Shown here: piece by piece, positions 1 through 7,800 of the stretch | Position numbering within the stretch: position 1 is the first letter of the stretch | How the letters are laid out: every line of letters starts with the position of its first letter | Origin: SIG299 sp964541485 | Lineage (GTDB): Bacteria; Bacillota; Clostridia; Lachnospirales; Lachnospiraceae | Reading direction: 5' to 3' | Length of the DNA: 24,082 nt | NCBI GenBank assembly: GCA_964541485.1 | Contig: CAZIQL010000035.1 | Span: forward strand, 1-24,082 | The notes under the pieces: model-generated | Told to the model about the DNA's origin: nothing | Databases searched by the model: none | The model's input: only the letters and a program-made list of their open reading frames with translations | Position numbers and translations under genes: made by a program

Positions 1-495
1 CTCCCAGAAGTTGTCACAGTCACCGTTTTCATCACGATAGAAACGTGTAATCTTCTCCGGCGCTACGCCCTCCTGCTTTGTCCAGATTTCAAACGCTTCA
101 TCATCTTCATTAAAAATCGATGGATATAAACGATCCTTTTCCAGGCCTACAACCTCAGTTAAAAACTCCCAGGACCAGTGAATCGCTTCCTTCTTAAAGT
201 AATCACCAAAGGAGAAATTACCGAGCATTTCAAAAAAGGTCAGATGTCTTGCTGTCTTACCAACGTTTTCAATATCGCCGGTACGAATACACTTCTGACA
301 TGTGGTTACTCTCTTTCTTGGCGGAATCTCCTGACCGGTAAAGTAAGGCTTCATAGGAGCCATACCGGAGTTAATTAAAAGTAAGCTTTTATCGTTATGC
401 GGAATTAACGAAAAGCTCTTTAAACACAAATGGTCCTTGCTCTCAAAAAATTCAAGGTACATTCTTCTTAAATCATTTACACCATATGGTTTCAT
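1..495 (-). CDS. alaS: Alanyl-tRNA synthetase, N-terminal 165 codons (3' end outside window)
   Basis: Charges tRNA-Ala with alanine in the cytoplasm. The visible part is the N-terminus of the class II catalytic core. It contains INSGMAPMKPYF, then CQKCIRTGDIENVG and the motif 2 region ARHLTFFEMLGNFSFGDYFK, which are hallmark AlaRS blocks that bind ATP and alanine. The ATG at 493-495 is preceded by a perfect AGGAGG (501-508 region) at normal spacing. The reading frame stays open to base 1, so the gene continues beyond the window; the tRNA-recognition, editing and C-Ala domains are not visible. A consensus promoter at 561-589 probably starts a separate transcript. The leader from that promoter is only about 60 nt, too short for a T-box, so T-box control of this synthetase is unlikely here. 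Confidence 0.97.
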   Translation of the reverse strand, partial: MKPYGVNDLRRMYLEFFESKDHLCLKSFSLIPHNDKSLLLINSGMAPMKPYFTGQEIPPRKRVTTCQKCIRTGDIENVGKTARHLTFFEMLGNFSFGDYFKKEAIHWSWEFLTEVVGLEKDRLYPSIFNEDDEAFEIWTKQEGVAPEKITRFYRDENGDCDNFWE

Positions 496-560
496 AACCA
501 ATCCTCCTAAAATTATTCTAACTGCGGAAAGCCGCATATTTTCTCTAATGTAACTATTTG

Positions 561-589
561 ATTATAGTTTTTTATTCGGTTTCTGTCAA
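561..589 (-). promoter_or_regulatory. Sigma-A-type promoter for alaS
   Basis: On the minus strand TTGACA (584-589), a 17-base spacer and TATAAT (561-566) match the housekeeping consensus at every position. The -35 box lies inside the last codons of the barstar gene, so alaS has its own promoter embedded in the gene upstream. Transcription should start near 554. Between it and the ribosome binding site is a small TGCGG/CCGCA hairpin (about 526-542), without a clear poly-U tail. Confidence 0.75.
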
Positions 590-841
590 TTGTAAATTCG
601 GATTTTCCGCTGCCGCATCACGAAATGTTACAAGGAGAGCATCTGCATACTCCGAAAGATTTCTTCTCATATCATCCGGATGCTCTACCCGAATTTCCAC
701 AGTTTCTTCTACTTCCGTCAGACAATCAAACAGCGCATCCAGATTTTTTCCGTAATAATCAGGAAAATGTAATCTTTCTTTCAAATAAATATGTGTAGCC
801 TCTTTGTCCGTCATTTTCCGTCCATCTAAAATCACATGCAT
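572..841 (-). CDS. Barstar-family ribonuclease inhibitor
   Basis: Small cytoplasmic protein of 89 residues that should bind and block the barnase-type RNase encoded just upstream. It aligns to Bacillus amyloliquefaciens barstar without gaps over the first 40 residues and has the same length. The helix that plugs the barnase active site is clear: DYYGKNLDALFDCLT at residues 28-42, with Asp35 and Asp39, the two key contact residues, both kept. Trp38 of barstar is Phe here, and Glu76 appears as an Asp in the FRD motif near residue 75. The start is supported by AAGGA eight bases upstream. The gene lies 22 bases after the barnase stop codon on the same strand, consistent with co-transcription of toxin and antidote. 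The family assignment is firm; binding to this particular partner is inferred from linkage. Confidence 0.93.
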   Translation of the reverse strand: MHVILDGRKMTDKEATHIYLKERLHFPDYYGKNLDALFDCLTEVEETVEIRVEHPDDMRRNLSEYADALLVTFRDAAAENPNLQLTETE

Positions 842-863
842 TTTTTATATCCTTTCCGAGCCG

Positions 864-1454
864 CTATTCCTCCCCATATAAAAGTTGAAACGAAGCGTAA
901 TGATCCTCCGTATAATAAATCAGCCCATCGTTTGAAAACACGATTCTTTTCGTACCGCGGCTTTTTCCACCATCGGTATCAATATCACACTCATAGTACT
1001 GTCGTCCATCCGCCTTTGGCAACAGTCCTTCCCTGTTCTGGAAAATATCGCCCCCTATCGCATACCCCGGTGCCACACGTTCTACACTGCCGCTGCTCCA
1101 TCCGAGTGTTCTCGCCTCAGATTTTGTAATATAATTTTCCGGCAAATGACCATAGACATGTAAATATAATGCAACATTCTCTGCATCATAAAACCACCCG
1201 TCCTCTGCTATCGCAGGTGCCTCTGTTGGTGTCGGAGTTGGTTCCGGTGTTGGCGTCGGAGTTGGTTCCGGTGTTGGCGTCGGAGTTGGCGCTTCTGTCG
1301 GCGTAACAGTCGGTGTCAATGTAGACACAGGTGTTTCCGTTATCTGTTTCCCTGCATCCGGCAGATTTGCGCAACCAAGCAAGGTCGCTGTCATCAATGT
1401 TCCCAAAAGTATCAGAAACCATTGTTTCATTTGATTTTTCATCTTTTCTTTCAT
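864..1454 (-). CDS. Barnase-family ribonuclease as a membrane-anchored lipoprotein
   Basis: Guanyl-preferring extracellular RNase of the barnase/N1-T1 superfamily. The 196 residues comprise a lipoprotein signal peptide (hydrophobic residues 11-27, lipobox LLGC with Cys28), a Thr-Pro-rich linker (about 45-80) and a complete barnase domain (about 85-196). All barnase catalytic residues are present: Lys111 (Lys27 in barnase, in ENYITK), Arg141 (Arg59, in GGDIFQNREG), Glu155 (Glu73), Arg166 (Arg83), Arg170 (Arg87) and His185 (His102, in TEDHY). The predicted enzyme is therefore active. Classical barnase is secreted free, so the lipobox is unusual: the enzyme should stay tethered to the outer face of the membrane. 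GAGG eight bases before the first ATG supports this start. The barstar gene follows directly. The linker is encoded by a 24-base tandem repeat. Confidence 0.93.
   Translation of the reverse strand: MKEKMKNQMKQWFLILLGTLMTATLLGCANLPDAGKQITETPVSTLTPTVTPTEAPTPTPTPEPTPTPTPEPTPTPTEAPAIAEDGWFYDAENVALYLHVYGHLPENYITKSEARTLGWSSGSVERVAPGYAIGGDIFQNREGLLPKADGRQYYECDIDTDGGKSRGTKRIVFSNDGLIYYTEDHYASFQLLYGEE
1226..1291. repeat. 24-base tandem repeat, about 2.7 copies
   Basis: Near-identical units begin at 1226, 1250 and 1274 (TTGG[T/C]GTCGGAGTTGG core). They lie inside the barnase lipoprotein gene and encode its Thr-Pro/Glu-Pro linker on the minus strand. The copies are close enough that slippage could change linker length. 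Confidence 0.85.
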
Positions 1455-1503
1455 CTAATCTTCCTCTTTTTCTTTACTATCTTTTTATCTCTTATATCGC
1501 AAC

Positions 1504-1534
1504 AAAAGACCTACTTATCAAAAGTAAGTCTTTT
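1504..1534 (-). terminator. Hairpin after thymidine kinase
   Basis: A 13-bp stem (1504-1516 with 1522-1534, one G-U pair) with a five-base loop lies just after the tdk stop codon. Its descending arm ends in TTTTGTT on the minus strand, so the U-run is partly inside the stem. It probably separates tdk from the barnase gene. The stem also reads on the plus strand, but without a U-tail. Confidence 0.6.
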
Positions 1535-1541
1535 CCCACAA

Positions 1542-2141
1542 TCAATCCTTCGGTACCGTATACGTACTTGCTGCATCCAAATCCAGGTATCCCTTTTTGT
1601 AACACCGGTGACAAAGCGCAATATAGGATTCATTTCCACCAACTACAACCTGTTCCCCTTCGTACAAAATCTTATTGCCGGAATAACGGGCATTCATAAT
1701 TGCCTTCTTTCCGCAAGGACACATTGTAACTACTTCACGTAAGGAATCCGCAAGTTCCAGAATACGCTTAGAACCCTCAAACAGATTTCCCATAAAGTCT
1801 GCTTTTAATCCATAGCACATAACAAATGTACCTTCATCCGCAATATCACGAAGTTCATCTACCTGCGCCCTTGTCAGGAATTGGGCCTCATCTACAATGA
1901 TATTGTCATATTCACAGGCCGGTGCATCCAACGCATCCTGAATTGTTCCGCTCGGAAATACAAGTCTTGCGGTTGCCATAAGTCCTGCTCTTGACTTTAC
2001 AATATCTGCACCATCTCTGGTGTCAATGCTTGGTTTTAACAGTGCAACCTTCTTTCCCTTATCCTCCCAGTTAAATCTGGTCATCAGCGCATTGGCCGTC
2101 TTGCTGGAACCCATCGCCCCATAATAAAAGTACATTTTCAT
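1542..2141 (-). CDS. tdk: Thymidine kinase, type II
   Basis: Phosphorylates thymidine to dTMP with ATP in the pyrimidine salvage pathway, in the cytoplasm. The 199-residue length is normal for bacterial type II enzymes. Visible motifs are the P-loop GAMGSSKT (residues 8-15), the catalytic DEAQ (84-87, Glu85 as base), the thymidine-binding lasso region around residues 155-172, and a zinc site formed by CPCG (Cys141, Cys143) and CHRC (Cys177, Cys180). The P-loop has Ser where Walker A usually has Gly before Lys. I recall this from related clostridial proteins and do not take it as inactivation. The first ATG follows GAGG at 11 bases; Met3 is a possible alternative start. A promoter at 2175-2203 serves this gene, and a hairpin follows it. 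Confidence 0.95.
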   Translation of the reverse strand: MKMYFYYGAMGSSKTANALMTRFNWEDKGKKVALLKPSIDTRDGADIVKSRAGLMATARLVFPSGTIQDALDAPACEYDNIIVDEAQFLTRAQVDELRDIADEGTFVMCYGLKADFMGNLFEGSKRILELADSLREVVTMCPCGKKAIMNARYSGNKILYEGEQVVVGGNESYIALCHRCYKKGYLDLDAASTYTVPKD

Positions 2142-2174
2142 AATTCTTAATTCCTCTTCTGAATATTTGTACCC

Positions 2175-2203
2175 ATTATACTAAATCTTTTTCTAAAATA
2201 CAA
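2175..2203 (-). promoter_or_regulatory. Promoter of tdk
   Basis: Minus strand TTGTAT (2198-2203), 17-base spacer, TATAAT (2175-2180). The -10 is perfect and the spacing optimal. It lies in the divergent region shared with the plus-strand lipoprotein gene. Confidence 0.7.
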
Positions 2204-2240
2204 GGAATCGCAAGGATTATCTTTTTCACAAATTTTCATG

Positions 2241-2269
2241 TTTACTTTCTTATTAAAATGTTGTATCAT
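2241..2269 (+). promoter_or_regulatory. Likely promoter of the OB-fold lipoprotein gene
   Basis: TTTACT (2241-2246), 17-base spacer, TATCAT (2264-2269). The -35 matches the consensus at four of six positions and the -10 at five. It would start transcription about 58 bases before the ATG at 2334. The surrounding 2142-2333 region is AT-rich and otherwise shows no structure I can name. Confidence 0.5.
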
Positions 2270-2333
2270 TTATGGTTGGTTAAAAGTTAATTAATCCCCC
2301 CAAATAAAATAACGAAAGAAAGAGGTAAGAAAC

Positions 2334-4433
2334 ATGAGAATGAGTAAGACACTCTTGGCACTCGTATTGGTCCTTGTCGTATGTATGACTGCCGCATGCT
2401 CCGGTGAAGAAGCAACACCAACTCCGACTCCGACGACCGCTCCGACAGAAGCACCAACCGCAACACCAACCACTGCTCCAACCACTGCTCCTGAAGAAGA
2501 AATAAAGGTAATTACTATCGCAGAAGCATTGGAACTTTGCGGTGAGTCCGGTAATATTACCACAGAAAGATACTACATCCGCGGTACGGTGGAAAAGATG
2601 ATCAATGCTACTTATGGAAACATGGTAGTAGCGGACGAGACAGGTTCTATCACTGTATATGGTACATACAGCGCAGATGGTTCCTTAAAGTACAGTGAAA
2701 TGACAGACAAGGCATTTGAGGGCGATGAAGTTCTCCTGCACTGTATTTTACAGAACTACAACGGCACCAAAGAAGTTAAGAACGCAAGACTGATTGAGTT
2801 CAAAAAGGCAGAAATTGTTGTAGATGATACTAAGTATACTGACATGAGCATTGCTGAAATCAGAGACGCAGCTGCTGATACTTTAGTCAAGGTAGATGGT
2901 ATCGTTGCTGCTATCACCTACGCAAATGGTCAGATTCCAAACGGCGTTATGTTAGTAGACAATACACAGTCCATTTATGTGTTTGATTCCAATCTTGCCC
3001 AGCAGGTAAGCGTTGGTAACACCGTTACTATCCTTGGCACAAAGGCTTACTGGATTTTAGACACCGAACAGACAAGTGCAGCAAAGTTTGGCTATCAGGG
3101 CTGTTGTCAGATTACAGATGTTGTTTTAGTTTCCAATGACAAGAGTACAACTTCTTATGATAAAAGCTGGATTACTGAAACCACTGTAAAGGCAATCATG
3201 GACACTCCAATCACAGAAAACATTACTACTACTATCTACAAGGTAAATGCTTTAGTGAAAAAGGTAGAAGGCACAGGATTTACAAACTACTACTTCTTTG
3301 ACCTTGACGGTGAAACCGGTTCCTATACCTATACACAGTGTAACGGTTCCGATTTTGCATGGTTAGACGCTTATGACGGAAAGATTTGTACGGTTTATCT
3401 GACAGCACTTAATGCAAAATCTGCAAGTTCCGGATGCTTCTTCCGCTTATATCCGGTAGAAGTCATCGACGAAGGCTTTACTTTTGATCTTGCAAATACA
3501 GCAAAACATGTTGTGGATTACTATGGTGTTGGTCAGTTTACAGATTTCTATTCCGGAAATCCGGCTGCAGAACTTATTACAACCGTATCCTCTGATTTAT
3601 TAGGCTTTAGCGGTGCAACACTTTCCTATGCTTCTGATAACACAAATGTTGTTACATTTACAGAAGCTGATGGTAAGGTAATTTTTAACTGTGTCGCTTC
3701 CGGCACAGCAAATGTTACGGTTACAGGCTCCTACAATGGTGTTACTCATAGCGAAACCCTTGCAATTACCGTTGAGATTGCAACTGCAGACGCTTACGAC
3801 TACATCACTGTTGGTGAAGCTGTCAATGCAGAAAAGAACACCGAGGTTACAGTTAAGGGTATTGTTGGTCCTTCTTTGGTAAACAAAGATGGTTTCTATC
3901 TCATTGATGAAACCGGTGTTATTGCTGTTCAGGTATCTGATGTAGCTATTCTGGCTGACTTAGAAATCGGTCATGAGGTTATCTTAAAGGGTACCAGAGA
4001 CGTTAAGACAAAAGGCGGTACTAATTACTTTGGCCAGTCCAATATTTACAATGCTGAAGTATTAACAAACCTTTATGGTAATCACGAGTACTCCACTGCT
4101 AGTTTTGACAATTCCATTACATTAGCTGATTTCTATAACTTAGACCCAATGGTTGACTTCACAACTAAGGTCTATGTATTAAATGCAACCGTTACTGTAA
4201 ATGAAACTGCTTATTACACAAACATTGATTTATATAGCGGCGATACAAAGGTTTCCTTATATTGTTCCAGTGCAAATCAGTACAACTGGTTAAAGCAGTT
4301 TGCCGGTCAGGAAGTAACTATTGAAATTGCTCCATGTAACTGGAATGATAAGACATACTACAGAGGCTGTGTATTGGCTGTTTACACAGAAAATGGCAAG
4401 GTTTTGAATACTTTAAACTTTGACACCAACTAA
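2334..4433 (+). CDS. Surface lipoprotein with repeated OB-fold-like modules and an Ig-like domain
   Basis: 699 residues, function unknown. The signal peptide (residues 1-21) ends in a lipobox TAAC with Cys22, so the protein should be lipid-anchored outside the cell. Residues 28-53 are a Thr-Pro-Ala-rich spacer. The rest reads as modules: OB-fold-like about 58-158, a second about 168-266, a third type about 285-378, a bacterial Ig-like (Big) domain about 385-482, then another OB-fold-like about 488-580 resembling the first (DETGSITVYG versus DETGVIAVQV), and about 593-690 resembling the third (YKVNALV versus YVLNATV, and LDAYDG versus LKQFAG). OB-fold-like modules of this kind occur in extracellular nucleases such as YhcR, but I see no nuclease domain here. 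It is the only protein gene on the plus strand. AGAGGT precedes the first ATG. Confidence 0.85.
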   Translation: MRMSKTLLALVLVLVVCMTAACSGEEATPTPTPTTAPTEAPTATPTTAPTTAPEEEIKVITIAEALELCGESGNITTERYYIRGTVEKMINATYGNMVVADETGSITVYGTYSADGSLKYSEMTDKAFEGDEVLLHCILQNYNGTKEVKNARLIEFKKAEIVVDDTKYTDMSIAEIRDAAADTLVKVDGIVAAITYANGQIPNGVMLVDNTQSIYVFDSNLAQQVSVGNTVTILGTKAYWILDTEQTSAAKFGYQGCCQITDVVLVSNDKSTTSYDKSWITETTVKAIMDTPITENITTTIYKVNALVKKVEGTGFTNYYFFDLDGETGSYTYTQCNGSDFAWLDAYDGKICTVYLTALNAKSASSGCFFRLYPVEVIDEGFTFDLANTAKHVVDYYGVGQFTDFYSGNPAAELITTVSSDLLGFSGATLSYASDNTNVVTFTEADGKVIFNCVASGTANVTVTGSYNGVTHSETLAITVEIATADAYDYITVGEAVNAEKNTEVTVKGIVGPSLVNKDGFYLIDETGVIAVQVSDVAILADLEIGHEVILKGTRDVKTKGGTNYFGQSNIYNAEVLTNLYGNHEYSTASFDNSITLADFYNLDPMVDFTTKVYVLNATVTVNETAYYTNIDLYSGDTKVSLYCSSANQYNWLKQFAGQEVTIEIAPCNWNDKTYYRGCVLAVYTENGKVLNTLNFDTN

Positions 4434-4449
4434 ACACCGTAATTTTTTA

Positions 4450-4487
4450 GGGAGCCGAAATACCGGCTCCCTTTTCTATGTTTTTAT
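4450..4487 (+). terminator. Rho-independent terminator of the OB-fold lipoprotein gene
   Basis: Eight-bp GC-rich stem GGGAGCCG/CGGCTCCC (4450-4457 with 4464-4471) followed by TTTTCTATGTTTTT, 16 bases after the stop codon. Confidence 0.9.
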
Positions 4488-4508
4488 ATCACTCAAATGG
4501 TCAAATAG

Positions 4509-4593
4509 TTCGAACAAAATGCAAAATTTAAAAAATTCCAAAAAAGATGCTTGACATTTTATGTCTTATCATGTATAGTATATTTTGTTCGAA
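4509..4593. repeat. 12-bp inverted repeat flanking the tRNA-Glu promoter
   Basis: TTCGAACAAAAT at 4509-4520 is the exact reverse complement of ATTTTGTTCGAA at 4582-4593. The arms enclose the tRNA promoter, and the right arm lies in the 5' leader just before the mature tRNA. The left arm contains the palindrome GTTCGAAC. It may be a binding site or chance; no function is assigned. Confidence 0.6.
4551..4579 (+). promoter_or_regulatory. Promoter of tRNA-Glu
   Basis: TTGACA (4551-4556), 17-base spacer, TATAGT (4574-4579), followed by a start site around 4586 and the tRNA at 4604. Confidence 0.85.
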
Positions 4594-4603
4594 ACAAGAA
4601 CAT

Positions 4604-4675
4604 GGCTCGTTGGTCAAGCGGTTAAGACGTCGCCCTCTCACGGCGAAAACAGGGGTTCGATTCCCCTACGAGCTG
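4604..4675 (+). tRNA. tRNA-Glu, anticodon CUC
   Basis: A full cloverleaf folds by eye. The acceptor GGCTCGT pairs with ACGAGCT (first pair G-U). The anticodon stem TCGCC/GGCGA encloses the loop CTCTCAC, giving anticodon CUC, which reads GAG glutamate codons. The T arm is AGGGG-TTCGATT-CCCCT. The discriminator base is G at 4675, as in bacterial tRNA-Glu. CCA is not encoded (CTG follows), so the 3' end must be added by the nucleotidyltransferase. It is a single-gene transcript with its own promoter and terminator. Confidence 0.96.
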
Positions 4676-4716
4676 CTGACTGTAAATGAAAATTTAACAG
4701 CCCAACCCAAAAGGTG

Positions 4717-4750
4717 CTCGAAACGATTACGTTTCGGGTATTTTTTTGTT
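4717..4750 (+). terminator. Rho-independent terminator of tRNA-Glu
   Basis: Nine-bp stem around CGAAACG/CGTTTCG (4717-4725 with 4730-4738, one G-U pair), loop ATTA, then TATTTTTTTGTTTT. Confidence 0.9.
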
Positions 4751-4765
4751 TTCAAGAGAACGCCA

Positions 4766-4796
4766 CATCGGCATATCGCAAAGCGATATGCCGATG
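4766..4796. repeat. Perfect 14-bp hairpin in the convergent polC/tRNA gap
   Basis: CATCGGCATATCG at 4766-4778 is exactly complementary to 4784-4796. An extra C-G pair closes a three-base AAA loop. It begins 23 bases beyond the polC stop codon. Neither strand has a U-run directly after it, so it is not a standard terminator, though it may protect or define the polC mRNA 3' end. Confidence 0.8.
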
Positions 4797-4819
4797 CCAA
4801 AATTCATCCCCTTTGCACC

Positions 4820-7800
4820 TTACATCTCAAACAAATCCATGAGCGACATCTGGTTTGACTTCGGAATATCTCCTAAGAGCCCCAAATCTCCCATGGTATC
4901 TGTAATAGTCTGGCTGACCTTACAGCGTGTTTTAAAATCATCTCTGGAAAGGAACGGACCGTCCTTTACCGCCTCTACAATTAAGTCTGCCGCTTTTTCA
5001 CCCAGACCGTCAATCGTATCCAGTGCCGGCATCAGCTTTCCGTCTATAATCTGGAATTCATGTGCTTTTGCCTTAAAAATATCAATCGGAAGGAAGTCAA
5101 AACCTCTCGCATACATTTCCTGTACAATTCTCATGTTTTCATAGGTATCCGAGTCCTTCGGTGTCGCTTCTTTCCTATCGATACGCGACTTGATTTCTTT
5201 CATATTCTTCTCAAGGTTTGCCTTCCCAAGACACATCAATGCATAGTTAAACGATGATGCACGAATACCAAAATATGCCGCATAATAAGCAAGCGGATAA
5301 TATACTTTAAAATAGGCTACCCGGAACGCCATCATAACGTAGGCACACGCATGTGCCTTCGGGAACATGTACTTAATCTGCTTACAGGACCAGATATACC
5401 AGTCCGGAATTCCGACTGCTTTCATCGCCTCTTCCATCTCCGGCTGCAATCCTTTTCCCTTTCGTACACTCTCCATAATTTTAAACGCAAGACCATTTTC
5501 TACGCCCTGGTAAATCAGGAACGTCATAATATCATCTCGGGTACAAATAGCACTTTCCAGCGTACAGGTTCCCTCGTTAATCAGTGTCTGTGCATTGTTT
5601 GTCCATACGTCCGTACCATGGGAAAGTCCCGAAATACGTATCATATCAGAAAAGCTCTTCGGTTTTGTTTCACGAAGCATCTGCATAACAAACTGGGTTC
5701 CAAGCTCTGGCAGTCCAAGGCTTCCAAGGTCACAGCCTCCCAAATCCTCCGGTGTAATCCCAAGTGCTTCTGTACTGTGGAACAAAGAAACCACCTTTTG
5801 GTCATCCATCGGAATCGTCTTTGCATCTACTCCGGTCAAATCTTCCAATCTACGGATCATCGTCGGATCATCGTGTCCGAGAATGTCAAGCTTTAACAGG
5901 TTATGGTCAATGGAATGGTAATCAAAGTGTGTGGTTACCGTTGCCACTGTCATATCATTTGCGGGATGCTGCACCGGAGTAAAGGAATAGATTTCCTCAC
6001 CAATCGGCAATACGATAATCCCGCCCGGGTGCTGTCCCGTTGTTCTTCTGACACCTACACAGCCCGCAGCAATTCGCTCAATTTCGGCTTTTCTGTGCTG
6101 GATGCCATGTTCTTCATCATACTTTAAAACATAGCCGTATGCAGTCTTTTCCGCGAGCGTACCAATGGTTCCGGCACGGAAGGTCTGTCCTTTACCAAAG
6201 ATTACTTCCGTATATTCATGTGCCTTACTCTGATATTCACCGGAGAAGTTTAAGTCAATATCCGGTTCCTTGTCTCCATAGAACCCGAGGAAGGTCTCAA
6301 ACGGGATATCCGCACCGTCCTTTTTCAGTGGTTTTCCACAGTTCGGACAGAGTCTGTCCGGCATATCAAAGCCACACACCCCCTTCTTCTGACTTGCCTT
6401 TACTTCTTCCGAATCAAAATCCGAGAAAAAGCATTCCGGACAATAATAATGTGCCGGGAGCGGGTTTACCTCTGTAATACCTGCCATGGTTGCTGCAAAG
6501 GAAGAACCTACGGAACCTCTGGAACCAACCAGATATCCGTCTTCATTAGACTTCCAAACCAGCTTCTGCGCAATAATATACATCACGGCAAAACCATTTT
6601 TAATAATGGAGTTTAACTCTTTATCCAGACGATCTTTTACAATCTGAGGCAACGGGTCACCATACATTGCATGTGCCGTATTATAACAAATCGTTTTCAG
6701 TGTTTCATCTGAATTTTCAATGACCGGCGGACATTTATCCGGACGAACCGGAGAAATCTTCTCCACCATGTCAAAAATCTTTAACGTATTCTCAATGACC
6801 ACTTCATGCGCTTTTACTTCACCCAGATACTGAAATTCATTCAGCATTTCCTCTGTCGTACGAAAATAAAGCGGTGCCTGGTTATCCGCATCCGCAAAGC
6901 CCTTACAGGACATGATAATACGGCGGTAAACCTCATCCTCCGGATTAAGGAAATGCACATCACAGGTTGCCACAACCGGCTTAAAAAACTGCTCTCCAAG
7001 CTCCACGATTCTCTTGTTCAGGCGAATCAGATCAGCCTCGCTTGTCACCTGCTCTATCTTATCACTTTCAATCATGAATCGGTTATTTCCAAGCGGCTGA
7101 ATCTCATAGTAATCATAAAACTCACAAAGTCTGGTCACTTCATCCATGGACTCGTTCTTAAGTAACGCCTGATAAAGCTCTCCTGCTTCACAGGCAGAGC
7201 CCACAATGATACCCTCTCTGTTTTCCATAAGTAAACTCTTTGGAATTCGCGGACGCTTAAAATAATAGTCAAGATGCGACAACGAAACCATCTTATAAAG
7301 ATTCACACGGCCCACATCATTCTTACACAGCAAAATACAGTGGTAAGACGGCATCTTTTTAATGACATCTGCCGAAAGATGCGCATTCTCCTGAATACCT
7401 GCAAGTGTATCAATGCCTTTTCCCTTTAACATTGCAAGGAACTTCACATAAATCTCCGCTGTTGCTCCGGCATCATCGACTGCACGATGATGGTTTTCTA
7501 AAGATACTCCGAGTTCCTTTGCAACAATATTTAATTTATAACGGCTTAGTCCAGGAAGCAATATTCTTGCCATACCAACCGTATCGACGATGGTATAATC
7601 AAACGGAAGGCCCAGATTTTCTGCATTCACACGGACAAAGCCGGTATCAAAGGACGCGTTATGCGCTACCAGCACGCAATCCTTACAAAATTCCAAAAAA
7701 TGTGGCAAAACCACATCAATTTCCGGAGAATCCATGACCATTTCATCTGAAATATGTGTCAATTCCTCAATTCTTGCCGGAATCGGAACCTTCGGATTTA

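Noticed and set aside
490..560. Possible T-box leader for alaS
   Set aside because: The promoter leaves only about 60 nt of leader, with no specifier stem or T-box sequence.
1226..1291. CRISPR-like repeat
   Set aside because: The units are directly adjacent without spacers, are in frame inside a gene and encode a Pro-rich linker.
1186..1422. 78-codon minus-strand frame inside the barnase gene
   Set aside because: It is a frame-shifted reading of the repeat-rich linker region and has no ribosome binding site.
4547..4858. Plus-strand 103-codon open frame across the tRNA
   Set aside because: It runs through tRNA-Glu, its terminator and the end of polC, with no ribosome binding site and no recognisable protein.
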